Shown one piece after another: positions 1-5,606 of a stretch of 6,985 nucleotides of DNA. Both the position numbers and the translations under genes were made by a program. The notes beneath the pieces were generated by a model, which was given only the letters and a program-made list of their open reading frames with translations, was not told the origin of the DNA and made no database searches. The stretch is from JBDHZU01 sp039812085 (GTDB taxonomy: Bacteria > Actinomycetota > Actinomycetes > S36-B12 > UBA10799): NCBI GenBank assembly GCA_039812085.1, contig JBDHZU010000104.1:1-6985 (forward strand). Reading direction: 5' to 3'. Position 1 is the stretch's first letter. The number at the start of each line of letters is the position of its first letter.

Positions 1-1
1 C

Positions 2-808
2 GGTGATGATGACGCTTTGATCAGTCTGGATATGAGCGAGTACTCCGAGAAGCACACCGCCTCTCGTCTGTTCGGCTCACCTCCCGGTTATGTCGGCTAC
101 GAAGAAGGCGGGCAGCTCACCGAGAAGGTGCGCCGCAAGCCGTTCTCCGTCGTGCTGTTCGACGAAGTGGAGAAGGCGCACCCCGACATCTTCAACTCGC
201 TGCTGCAGGTCTTGGAAGAAGGTCGCCTGACTGATGCCCAAGGCCGTGCCGTGGACTTCAAGAACACGGTGATCATCATGACCACCAACTTGGGTTCACG
301 CGATGTGTCCAAGGGGCGCATGGGCTTCGGTAACGAAGGTGACACAGTGGATGCCTACGAGGCGATGAAGGCCAAGGTCAACTCCGAGCTGAAGCAACAC
401 TTCCGTCCGGAGTTCCTCAACCGCATCGACGACACCATCGTGTTCCACCAGCTCAGCAAGACGGAGATCATCGAGATCGTCGATCTCATGCTGGCCAAGC
501 TGGACGAACGTCTGCGCGAGAAGGACATGGCTCTGGAACTGACGACTGCTGCCAAGCAAGCGCTGGCAGATCGCGGATACGACCCGGTCTTGGGTGCCCG
601 ACCACTGCGTCGTGCCATCCAGCGAGACATTGAGGACGCCTTGGCGGAGAAGATTTTGTTCGGCGAACTTCTGCCGGGCCAGATCGTCGTGGTGGATGCC
701 GTGGGTACCGGGGAGGATGCTGAGTTCACCTTCACTGGTACCGAGAAGCTCAACACTCCTGACGCCCCGCCGGTTGAACAGACTGCAGGCGAGGCCGAAG
801 CCTCCTAG
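2..808 (+). CDS. clpC: ClpC, AAA+ unfoldase of the Clp protease, C-terminal part (5' truncated by window)
   Basis: The reading frame is open from base 2 and gives 268 residues, so the true start lies upstream; the TTG at 17 is internal. This is the second AAA+ (D2) module of a Hsp100 unfoldase that uses ATP to thread proteins into ClpP in the cytoplasm. Visible in order, numbered from the window edge: substrate pore loop GYVGY (29-33), Walker B VVLFDE (50-55), sensor-1 TTN (94-96), a ClpP-docking loop reading MGF (107-109), arginine finger in FLNRID (about R141), sensor-2 GAR (198-200), and a D2-small domain ending in a short acidic, Ala/Pro/Glu-rich tail. The D2 Walker A and the N-domain are outside the window. 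The docking loop and the FTFTGT segment before the tail match my recollection of mycobacterial ClpC1 and argue against ClpB, which lacks a ClpP loop. The stop overlaps the mutY stop. Confidence 0.96.
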   Translation, partial: GDDDALISLDMSEYSEKHTASRLFGSPPGYVGYEEGGQLTEKVRRKPFSVVLFDEVEKAHPDIFNSLLQVLEEGRLTDAQGRAVDFKNTVIIMTTNLGSRDVSKGRMGFGNEGDTVDAYEAMKAKVNSELKQHFRPEFLNRIDDTIVFHQLSKTEIIEIVDLMLAKLDERLREKDMALELTTAAKQALADRGYDPVLGARPLRRAIQRDIEDALAEKILFGELLPGQIVVVDAVGTGEDAEFTFTGTEKLNTPDAPPVEQTAGEAEAS

Positions 809-814
809 CGAGGC
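791..814. repeat. Alternating hairpins over the clpC/mutY stop codons
   Basis: GAGGC (791-795), GCCTC (800-804) and GAGGC (810-814) occur in a row. The middle arm can pair with either neighbour: with a CGAA loop on the left or a CTAGC loop on the right, the latter containing both overlapping stop codons. The stems are only 5 bp and no T-rich run follows on either strand, so an efficient intrinsic terminator is not supported. A weak bidirectional end signal is an inference. Confidence 0.3.
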
Positions 815-1713
815 AACGAGTAGATCGACGGTGAAGGTTGTTCCAGCAGGCCGTCTGCGATGAGTCCCTGCACAACGAGGCTCAACCTTGCTTCGTCTAC
901 TTCGGCATGAGTCAGCAGTTGCTCGGTGCTGGCAGTGGCATTGGCGCGCAATAGCGCCAGCACTCGTCCGCGCACTTGTCGATCAGAGCCTTCGAACTTG
1001 GCCTGCTTCTTTGGCTGTTTGTCTGGTGCGGGTTTCCCTGCTGTCAACCAGGCACAGTCCTGGCTGACCGGGCAGCGTTCGCATTGGGGAGTGCGGGCCT
1101 GGCAAATCAGTGAGCCGAACTCCATGAAGGCGATGGCCGCGTGTGCGGCCTGGGTGTCTGCGGTTGGCCAGAGTGCGTCGGCGGCGGCTCGTTCGACGGC
1201 GGTAGGGGCTGACGTTCTCGGCAGTGCATGCCCGAATTCGATGCGGCTGATAACTCGGCGCACATTGGTGTCGAGCACGATGGCGCGTTGCTTGAAGGCA
1301 AACGCAAGCACGGCAGATGCGGGGTAGTCGCCGATCCCGGGCAGAGCGATGAGTTCGTCATAGGTGGACGGCACAGCGCCGGCGTGTTCGTTCGTGATGA
1401 CAGTTGCGCATTCGCGCAGCCACAGTGCCCGGCGCGGATAGCCCAGTCGATCCCACTTGGTGAGTACATCGGCGGGGCTAGCGGCAGCCATTGCTGCTGG
1501 AGTGGGCCACAACTGCATCCACTCACGCCAGATGGGTTCGACGCGAGAAACCGGGGTTTGCTGCAACATCACTTCCGACACCAGCACGCCCCACGGATCT
1601 CGGTCGACTTCTCGCCAGGGAAGGTCGCGTGCGTTGTCGTCAAACCACGCCATCAAGGTATGGCTGATCGCCTGTGCGTGACCCGAATCGGATCGAGAAC
1701 CTTGTGCTGCCAT
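805..1713 (-). CDS. mutY: MutY, A/G-specific adenine DNA glycosylase (short actinobacterial form)
   Basis: 302 residues. Base-excision repair enzyme that removes adenine mispaired with 8-oxoguanine, preventing G:C to T:A changes. Seen in order: the RDLPWR entry motif (29-34), VSEVMLQQT with the expected catalytic Glu at 47, helix-hairpin-helix LPGIGDYPASAV (124-135), LDTNVRR with the catalytic Asp at 148, and a 4Fe-4S ligand set C204-X6-C211-X2-C214-X5-C220. The roughly 80 residues after the cluster are too short and unlike the NUDIX-type 8-oxoG recognition domain of E. coli-type MutY; mycobacterial MutY looks the same, so this is a lineage form and not a truncation. The ATG at 1713 is preferred to the internal ATG at 1653, because the intervening ISHTL resembles the residues before LAW in the mycobacterial protein. 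No Shine-Dalgarno or leaderless -10 is evident at either. The gene converges on clpC and diverges from the gene at 1782. Confidence 0.96.
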   Translation of the reverse strand: MAAQGSRSDSGHAQAISHTLMAWFDDNARDLPWREVDRDPWGVLVSEVMLQQTPVSRVEPIWREWMQLWPTPAAMAAASPADVLTKWDRLGYPRRALWLRECATVITNEHAGAVPSTYDELIALPGIGDYPASAVLAFAFKQRAIVLDTNVRRVISRIEFGHALPRTSAPTAVERAAADALWPTADTQAAHAAIAFMEFGSLICQARTPQCERCPVSQDCAWLTAGKPAPDKQPKKQAKFEGSDRQVRGRVLALLRANATASTEQLLTHAEVDEARLSLVVQGLIADGLLEQPSPSIYSLPR

Positions 1714-1717
1714 AACC

Positions 1718-1755
1718 GTGTGATCGTGACACGCGCTGGCCGCAGACGATCACAC
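1718..1755. promoter_or_regulatory. 10-bp inverted repeat in the mutY divergent promoter region
   Basis: GTGTGATCGT (1718-1727) and ACGATCACAC (1746-1755) are perfect reverse complements separated by 18 bases, with centres 28 bp apart. The left arm ends five bases upstream of the mutY ATG on the minus strand; the right arm lies where the -35 element of the rightward gene at 1782 should be (its -10 is at 1769-1774). This placement fits a shared operator for the divergent pair, or a hairpin in the mutY leader if transcription begins beyond 1755. The regulator is unknown. Confidence 0.4.
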
Positions 1756-1768
1756 CGCCAGTGGTTGT

Positions 1769-1774
1769 TAGCCT
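1769..1774 (+). promoter_or_regulatory. Putative leaderless -10 element for the gene at 1782
   Basis: TAGCCT matches the actinobacterial TANNNT -10 consensus and ends seven bases before the ATG at 1782, which would place the transcript start at or next to the A of the ATG. There is no Shine-Dalgarno ahead of 1761, 1782 or 1794, so this hexamer is the main reason for choosing 1782. No good -35 is visible. Confidence 0.5.
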
Positions 1775-1781
1775 GCAGCAG

Positions 1782-2399
1782 ATGAGCAGCATCATGAATC
1801 CGGTTGGACCGGAACCGCCCTCGGTGTACTGGCGCCGCCGCCTTTTGGTGGTCTTGGCATTCGTCATCGTCCTGTTCTTGCTCTGGTTGGCACTCTTCTC
1901 CGGTAACGGAGGTTCGACCCCGGCTGCCGCCCCGACGTCGCCAACTGCCACTCCTACCCCGAGCGACACAGCGACTGCTTCACCGTCAGCTTCCGGAAGC
2001 GTTGCTCCCTGCGCAGATAGCGACATTGCCGTGACGGCCTCGGTGGTCAACGAATCCGTCCCAGTGGGCGGCACTGTGAGTTTCAAGCTGCTGGTCGCGA
2101 ACAAGGGAACGGTCCCGTGCTCGCGCAATGTCGGAACCAAGGTCAACACCCTGACAGTGAGTTCGTCGGGTGGGACTCGGATGTGGTCCAGCGACGATTG
2201 CAATCCAGGTGGGCAGGATCAGGTGGAGACCATTCCGCCGGGTAGTGCCTTCGAGGTCACCGCAAGCTGGAATCAGGCCATCACGCAAGAGGGATGTCCC
2301 AGCGGTTTGGGCGCAGCCAAGGCAGGTCAGTACCAAGTGGTGGGAACGAACGCCGGGCAGGATTCCGCCCCAGCGCCGTTCACTCTCACGGCAGGCTGA
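1782..2399 (+). CDS. Membrane-anchored extracytoplasmic protein of unknown function with a beta-sandwich-like domain
   Basis: 205 residues from the ATG at 1782. GTG 1761 and ATG 1794 are alternatives in the same frame; 1782 is chosen for the TANNNT hexamer seven bases upstream. Layout: short cytoplasmic N-terminus ending in RRR (18-20), one hydrophobic helix (about 21-39), a Pro/Thr/Ser/Ala-rich linker (about 41-75), then about 130 residues outside the membrane. The basic residues before the helix predict N-in, C-out. No lipobox cysteine follows the helix, so it is a membrane anchor or an uncleaved signal. The outer domain has four cysteines (77, 113, 140, 172), enough for two disulfides, and alternating beta-type segments (VPVGGTVSFKLLVANKG, then FEVTASWNQ) like small Ig-like or DUF4232-type domains; this fold guess is weak. 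Its place beside mutY and radA resembles the mycobacterial membrane protein Rv3587c, an inference from recalled gene order. It diverges from mutY and overlaps the radA end by 14 bases. Confidence 0.85.
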   Translation: MSSIMNPVGPEPPSVYWRRRLLVVLAFVIVLFLLWLALFSGNGGSTPAAAPTSPTATPTPSDTATASPSASGSVAPCADSDIAVTASVVNESVPVGGTVSFKLLVANKGTVPCSRNVGTKVNTLTVSSSGGTRMWSSDDCNPGGQDQVETIPPGSAFEVTASWNQAITQEGCPSGLGAAKAGQYQVVGTNAGQDSAPAPFTLTAG

Positions 2400-3801
2400 T
2401 CGCAGCAGCGGGAGTTTGTTCGAGTAAGGCGTGTTGCGCCTGACCCAGATTGCTGACCTCAACAAGTCGTGCACCGTGCTTCTTCGACGGCGTTCCACTC
2501 ATCCGGATCGTGGTTCCTTCTGGCACCACGATCCGCTGGTAGCCCAGTCGGATGGCCTCGTGCACGCGTTCGGTCATCATCGAGACTGGCCGAACGTCGC
2601 CGGACAGCGTGACTTCCCCAATGGCGACGACATCGAGTGGGATCGGCGTATTCGCCGCTGATGAGGCAATAGACAGGCAGACCGCCAGGTCAGTACCTGG
2701 ATCGGTCAGGCGCATCCCGCCGATCGTGGCCGCATAGACCTCGCGATCGGATAGCCGGAACTTCAGCGAACGTTCGACGACAGCGACCAACATCGCTGCC
2801 CGAGCAGAATCCAACCCGGAGACCGCTCGTCGTGGATTTGCCGCTTGCGCATTCCCGACCAACGATTGAACCTCTGCAGTGATGGCCCGCTGACCTTCGA
2901 TCGTCACCCCCACACAGGTTCCAGCAACGGCAACGTCTCGCATGCCACGGAACAACGCACTGGGGTCGACCACTTCTCGCATGCCCGTATGGGTTTGCTC
3001 GAAAGCCGCTACTTCTAATGCGCCGAAACGGTTCTTGACTGCTCGCAGCAAACGAAGGGACGTATGACGATCTCCGTCCAGAGTCAAGGTGGCATCCACG
3101 ATGTGTTCCAGCGCTCGCGGACCAGCAACGTTGGAGTCTTTGGTGACTTGACCGATGATCACGATCGGGATGTGACGGGATTTGGCGATCCGAGTCAGTG
3201 CCTGTGCGACTCCCATGACTTGCGCGACTCCGCCTGCCCGGCTGTCGATCTGGGCTGACGAGATGGTCTGGATGGAGTCAATGATGACCAAGGCAGCCTT
3301 GGAGTGTTCATCGATGTGGCCGACGACCGTCGCCAGGTCAGTGTCATCAGCGAGCAGCAGATTGGGGGAGTCCGCACCGACTCGACGGGCACGGATTGCG
3401 ATCTGTTCAACGGATTCTTCACCGGAGATGTAGAGCACGGTGCGACCAGTCTCTTGAGCCAAGCGGTTCGCCACCGACAAAATCAGCGTGCTCTTACCCG
3501 AACCGGGAGCGCCAGACAGTAGACAGACCTGGCCGGGGACAAATCCGCCAGATAGCACTCGGTCGAACTCACCGACTCCTGTTGCCAGTCGCTTCACCGC
3601 CGTGTTGCCTACCTCGCCGACCGCCCGTGCAGCGCGGGTAGGCGTTGTGGATGTGGTGGGCGCGCCAGGGGCAGAAGCAGTAAGCGGAACGACCTCGGTC
3701 ACCGTGCCGAATTCACCGCACTGGGAACAGCGGCCGGTCCACTTGATGGAACTCGCACCGCATTCAGAGCACTCGTAGGAGGTCTTCGCTGATTTCGCCA
3801 C
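2386..3801 (-). CDS. radA: RadA (Sms), DNA repair and recombination ATPase
   Basis: 471 residues, close to the usual RadA length. RadA is a RecA-related hexameric motor that acts with RecA on branched recombination intermediates. Seen in order: an N-terminal zinc finger with C11-X2-C14 and C25-X2-C28; Walker A GAPGSGKST (97-105, Lys at 103); Walker B ALVIIDS (about 170-176); the RadA signature KNRFG (256-260); and a C-terminal Lon-like domain (about 290-455) that in this family has no protease activity. The segment GQVTKDSNVAGPR (217-229) differs slightly from the GHVTK-type sequence I remember in most RadA proteins. The GTG at 3801 is chosen because it begins MAKSAKTSYECSEC, the expected distance to the zinc finger, and has a TANNNT -10 six bases upstream. 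disA, which commonly follows radA in actinobacteria, is not here; the tail overlaps the convergent gene 1782-2399. Confidence 0.97.
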   Translation of the reverse strand: MAKSAKTSYECSECGASSIKWTGRCSQCGEFGTVTEVVPLTASAPGAPTTSTTPTRAARAVGEVGNTAVKRLATGVGEFDRVLSGGFVPGQVCLLSGAPGSGKSTLILSVANRLAQETGRTVLYISGEESVEQIAIRARRVGADSPNLLLADDTDLATVVGHIDEHSKAALVIIDSIQTISSAQIDSRAGGVAQVMGVAQALTRIAKSRHIPIVIIGQVTKDSNVAGPRALEHIVDATLTLDGDRHTSLRLLRAVKNRFGALEVAAFEQTHTGMREVVDPSALFRGMRDVAVAGTCVGVTIEGQRAITAEVQSLVGNAQAANPRRAVSGLDSARAAMLVAVVERSLKFRLSDREVYAATIGGMRLTDPGTDLAVCLSIASSAANTPIPLDVVAIGEVTLSGDVRPVSMMTERVHEAIRLGYQRIVVPEGTTIRMSGTPSKKHGARLVEVSNLGQAQHALLEQTPAAAISLP

Positions 3802-3807
3802 GGACCG

Positions 3808-3813
3808 ACGCTA
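3808..3813 (-). promoter_or_regulatory. Putative leaderless -10 element for radA
   Basis: On the minus strand TAGCGT is followed by six bases (CGGTCC) and then the GTG start. This fits TANNNT leaderless promoters, and no Shine-Dalgarno lies close to the GTG. It gives radA its own promoter in the 63-base gap after the upstream same-strand gene, although readthrough from that gene remains possible. No clear -35 is seen. Confidence 0.5.
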
Positions 3814-3864
3814 ACCCCACTGCCTGACAGCGCCGTTCACATTTGCCTGTGCCGCGTCGCTCGA

Positions 3865-4623
3865 TCAATCCGCCGGGTGCAATGCCAATGCTCGTCGTTC
3901 CCGTGCGGGAACTGCATTGGCAGCAGCAAGGAATGCTTCGCAGTGTTCGACGAGCACGTCATAGGCCGGTTGCCCCATGAGTGCACGTAGGGTCCCTGCC
4001 TCGCTGATATACACCGGATCGGGCCCTACGTGAGCTTCGGTGTTGCCGGAGCAGTACCAGTTCAGGTCGTGGCCGCCTGGTCCCCAGCCGCGTCGATCGA
4101 ACTCGGAGATCACTACGACATCTTGGGTTTTGCCATCGGGGTATTCGCGTTCTTCGAAGGTCCGACGAATCGGCAACTGCCAACACACGTCAGGTTTGGC
4201 CTCTAGCGGTTCAGCCCCTTGACTCACCGCAAGGTTGTGCAGCGCACAGCCTTCTCCACCAGCGAAACCAGGCCGGTTGAGGAAGATGCACGCACCTTCA
4301 TGGGTACGGGTCTGCTTCGACCCCTCCTCATCGCGCTGCGTCCACTTCTTGCGGCCGACATCGTGGAACTGCCACTGCTCGGGCGTTAGTTGTTCAACCC
4401 ACTTCTTGACGCGCTTCCGGTCGTCTCCGTCAGAGAAGTGCGCACCCAGGCTGCAGCAACCGTCATCGGGGCGACCCTCCAGGATTCCGCCACAGCCCTG
4501 ACCGTAGATGCATAGCCAACGCGAGGTCAGCCAGGTCAAATCGCAACGGAATAGCTGGTTCGGATCCGCAGGGTCGGTGAACTCTACGAAAGATCGAGGG
4601 AAATCAAGCGGGACTTCCGGCAT
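3865..4623 (-). CDS. Cysteine-rich conserved protein, YkgJ/DUF3109-like cysteine-cluster type; function unknown
   Basis: 252 residues, soluble by appearance (no signal peptide or membrane helix). Ten cysteines stand at 27, 38, 44, 56, 57, 112, 126, 147, 191 and 228. The core reads C38-X5-C44, then GCCSLGAHF (55-63), C112 in CIFLNRPG, C126 in GCALH (125-129), and C147 in KPDVCWQLPIRR (143-154). The paired-cysteine segment, followed by C-I-F-L-N and G-C-A-L-H blocks, resembles YkgJ-type and DUF3109 proteins, which are thought to bind zinc or iron-sulfur; the exact ligand set and any catalytic role here are not known. The assignment rests on remembered motif style, not on a search. The ATG at 4623 is supported by a TANNNT hexamer six bases upstream. 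The gene precedes radA on the same strand with a 63-base gap and diverges from ppx across 32 bp. The final codons contain a strong nested inverted repeat. Confidence 0.85.
   Translation of the reverse strand: MPEVPLDFPRSFVEFTDPADPNQLFRCDLTWLTSRWLCIYGQGCGGILEGRPDDGCCSLGAHFSDGDDRKRVKKWVEQLTPEQWQFHDVGRKKWTQRDEEGSKQTRTHEGACIFLNRPGFAGGEGCALHNLAVSQGAEPLEAKPDVCWQLPIRRTFEEREYPDGKTQDVVVISEFDRRGWGPGGHDLNWYCSGNTEAHVGPDPVYISEAGTLRALMGQPAYDVLVEHCEAFLAAANAVPARERRALALHPAD
3883..3922. repeat. Nested inverted repeat (strong hairpin) in the 3' end of the cysteine-rich gene
   Basis: Outer arms TGCCAATGC (3883-3891) and GCATTGGCA (3914-3922) are perfect 9-bp complements. Inside them GTTCCC (3897-3902) and GGGAAC (3907-3912) form a second perfect 6-bp stem with a four-base GTGC loop. 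The two stems are separated by an internal loop of five bases on one side and one on the other, giving 15 paired bases in 40. It ends 15 bases before the stop codon of the minus-strand gene. No T run follows, so it is not a standard intrinsic terminator. It may be a transcript-processing or 3'-end-protecting structure ahead of radA, or chance. Confidence 0.55.
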
Positions 4624-4624
4624 G

Positions 4625-4640
4625 CCGCCAGCGTAGGCGG
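4625..4640. repeat. Dyad framing the -10 hexamer of the cysteine-rich gene
   Basis: CCGCC (4625-4629) and GGCGG (4636-4640) are perfect complements. The six bases between them, AGCGTA, are exactly the reverse complement of the TACGCT -10 hexamer of the minus-strand gene. The arms also fill the spacer between that hexamer and the ATG on one side and approach the ppx -10 on the other. A regulator bound here would block RNA polymerase. With arms of only 5 bp and high GC, chance is possible. Confidence 0.35.
4630..4635 (-). promoter_or_regulatory. Putative leaderless -10 element for the cysteine-rich gene
   Basis: On the minus strand TACGCT is followed by GGCGGC (six bases) and the ATG at 4623. 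There is no Shine-Dalgarno, and the position fits a transcript starting on the ATG. The corresponding -35 region would lie at about 4653-4658, at the very start of ppx; nothing there resembles a strong -35. Confidence 0.5.
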
Positions 4641-4642
4641 GT

Positions 4643-4648
4643 TACCGT
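4643..4648 (+). promoter_or_regulatory. Putative leaderless -10 element for ppx
   Basis: TACCGT is followed by seven bases (TGATGAC) and the GTG at 4656, again the leaderless arrangement without a Shine-Dalgarno. The -35 region would fall at about 4620-4626, over the start codon of the divergent gene. Only seven bases separate this hexamer from the opposing -10. Confidence 0.5.
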
Positions 4649-4655
4649 TGATGAC

Positions 4656-5603
4656 GTGCGACTGGGAGTGCTCGACGTTGGATCTAACACGGTCCACCTA
4701 CTTGTCGTTGACGCACATCATGGTGGAGCGCCTGTCCCGGCCCACAGCCACAAGATTGAACTGCGACTGTCTGAGCATTTGACCGATGGCGGTCGAGTGG
4801 ATGACGAAGCCATCGACATGTTGTGCGAGTTTGTCCGACGCGCCTTAGACATTGCCGAAGACATCGGCGTCACTGAAATCCTGGCTTTCGCCACTTCCGC
4901 GATCCGAGAAGCCCAGAACGGCGAGGACGTACTCAAAGCGGTGCGCAAGCGCACTGGGGTTTCGTTGGAAGTGTTGAGCGGCCAACAAGAAGCCCGGTTG
5001 ACTTTCCTTGCGGTCCGACGCTGGTTCGGTTGGAGCACTGGTCGTGTGCTGGTGCTCGATATTGGCGGTGGCTCGCTAGAACTAGCCATCGGTACTGACG
5101 AAGACCCAGACGTGGCCGTATCCGTTCCGCTTGGTGCCGGACGACTGACTCGCGACTGGCTGCCTGATGACCCACCCAAGAGTGATCAACTGCGCAAGCT
5201 GCGTAAGGCGATTCGGGCAGAGATCGCGCACGTTGTCGGCCCAATGACCCGATATGGCGAGCCAGGTTTGGCAGTGGCGACGAGTAAAACCTTCCGGCAA
5301 CTCGCTCGAATCACCGGTGCCGCACCCAGTAGCGAAGGTATTTACGAGCGTCGCGTTCTGCGTCGGGAAGAACTGCGTACCTGGATCCCCAAGATCGCCG
5401 ATATGTCTGCTGCTGAACGAGCCTCACTTCCGGGGGTCTCGGAAGGCCGCGCAAAACAGTTAGTGGCAGGCGCATTGGTCGCAGAGGCGGCAATGGATCT
5501 TTTCGACCTCGACGAGTTGCTGATCGGCCCGTGGGCACTGCGCGAAGGAATCATCCTGCGCGAACTCGACAGGCTTGATGACGTGACAATCGGCCATGCT
5601 TGA
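4656..5603 (+). CDS. ppx: Exopolyphosphatase of the Ppx/GppA family
   Basis: 315 residues. Family members remove terminal phosphate from polyphosphate, and some also convert pppGpp to ppGpp; they belong to the actin/Hsp70-like ATPase fold and act in the cytoplasm. Seen: first phosphate-binding motif LDVGSNTVHLLV (6-17), FATSAIREAQN (78-88), GQQEARLTFLAVRRW (109-123) in which Glu112 is the likely catalytic acidic residue, second phosphate motif LDIGGGSLEL (134-143), PLGAGRLTRDWLPDDPP (158-174), and a C-terminal VAGALVAEAAM...PWALREGIILRELD block. Length and wording match my recollection of mycobacterial Ppx1 (Rv0496, about 330-345 residues) and not the about 500-residue E. coli Ppx, so the extra C-terminal HD-like domains are absent as usual in actinobacteria. 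The GTG at 4656 begins MRLGVLDVGSNT, the family start. The stop is three bases from the next gene, suggesting co-transcription with the ATPase. Polyphosphate against pppGpp preference cannot be told from sequence. Confidence 0.95.
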   Translation: MRLGVLDVGSNTVHLLVVDAHHGGAPVPAHSHKIELRLSEHLTDGGRVDDEAIDMLCEFVRRALDIAEDIGVTEILAFATSAIREAQNGEDVLKAVRKRTGVSLEVLSGQQEARLTFLAVRRWFGWSTGRVLVLDIGGGSLELAIGTDEDPDVAVSVPLGAGRLTRDWLPDDPPKSDQLRKLRKAIRAEIAHVVGPMTRYGEPGLAVATSKTFRQLARITGAAPSSEGIYERRVLRREELRTWIPKIADMSAAERASLPGVSEGRAKQLVAGALVAEAAMDLFDLDELLIGPWALREGIILRELDRLDDVTIGHA

Positions 5604-5606
5604 CCG

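Noticed and set aside
17..19. TTG at 17 as the start of the first gene
   Set aside because: The frame is open to base 2 and the residues before it (GDDDAL) continue the ClpC sequence; it is an internal codon of a truncated gene.
1719..1754. CRP/FNR-type site from TGTGA and TCACA
   Set aside because: The half-sites are present but 26 bases apart, not the six needed for a CRP-like palindrome; kept only as an inverted repeat.
1228..1785. 185-codon plus-strand open frame opposite mutY
   Set aside because: It lies antisense to clear MutY motifs, has no recognisable domain and is typical of GC-rich shadow frames.
1905..2010. Tandem repeat in the membrane protein gene
   Set aside because: The Pro/Thr/Ser codons give low complexity but no regular repeated unit at DNA level.
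1640..2203. 187-codon minus-strand open frame over the membrane protein gene
   Set aside because: Antisense to a gene with a coherent helix-linker-domain layout; its own translation shows no family features.
2766..2777. LexA/SOS-type box at CGAACGTTCG inside radA
   Set aside because: The arms abut with no four-base spacer and the site lies deep in coding sequence; no SOS box was seen ahead of mutY or radA.
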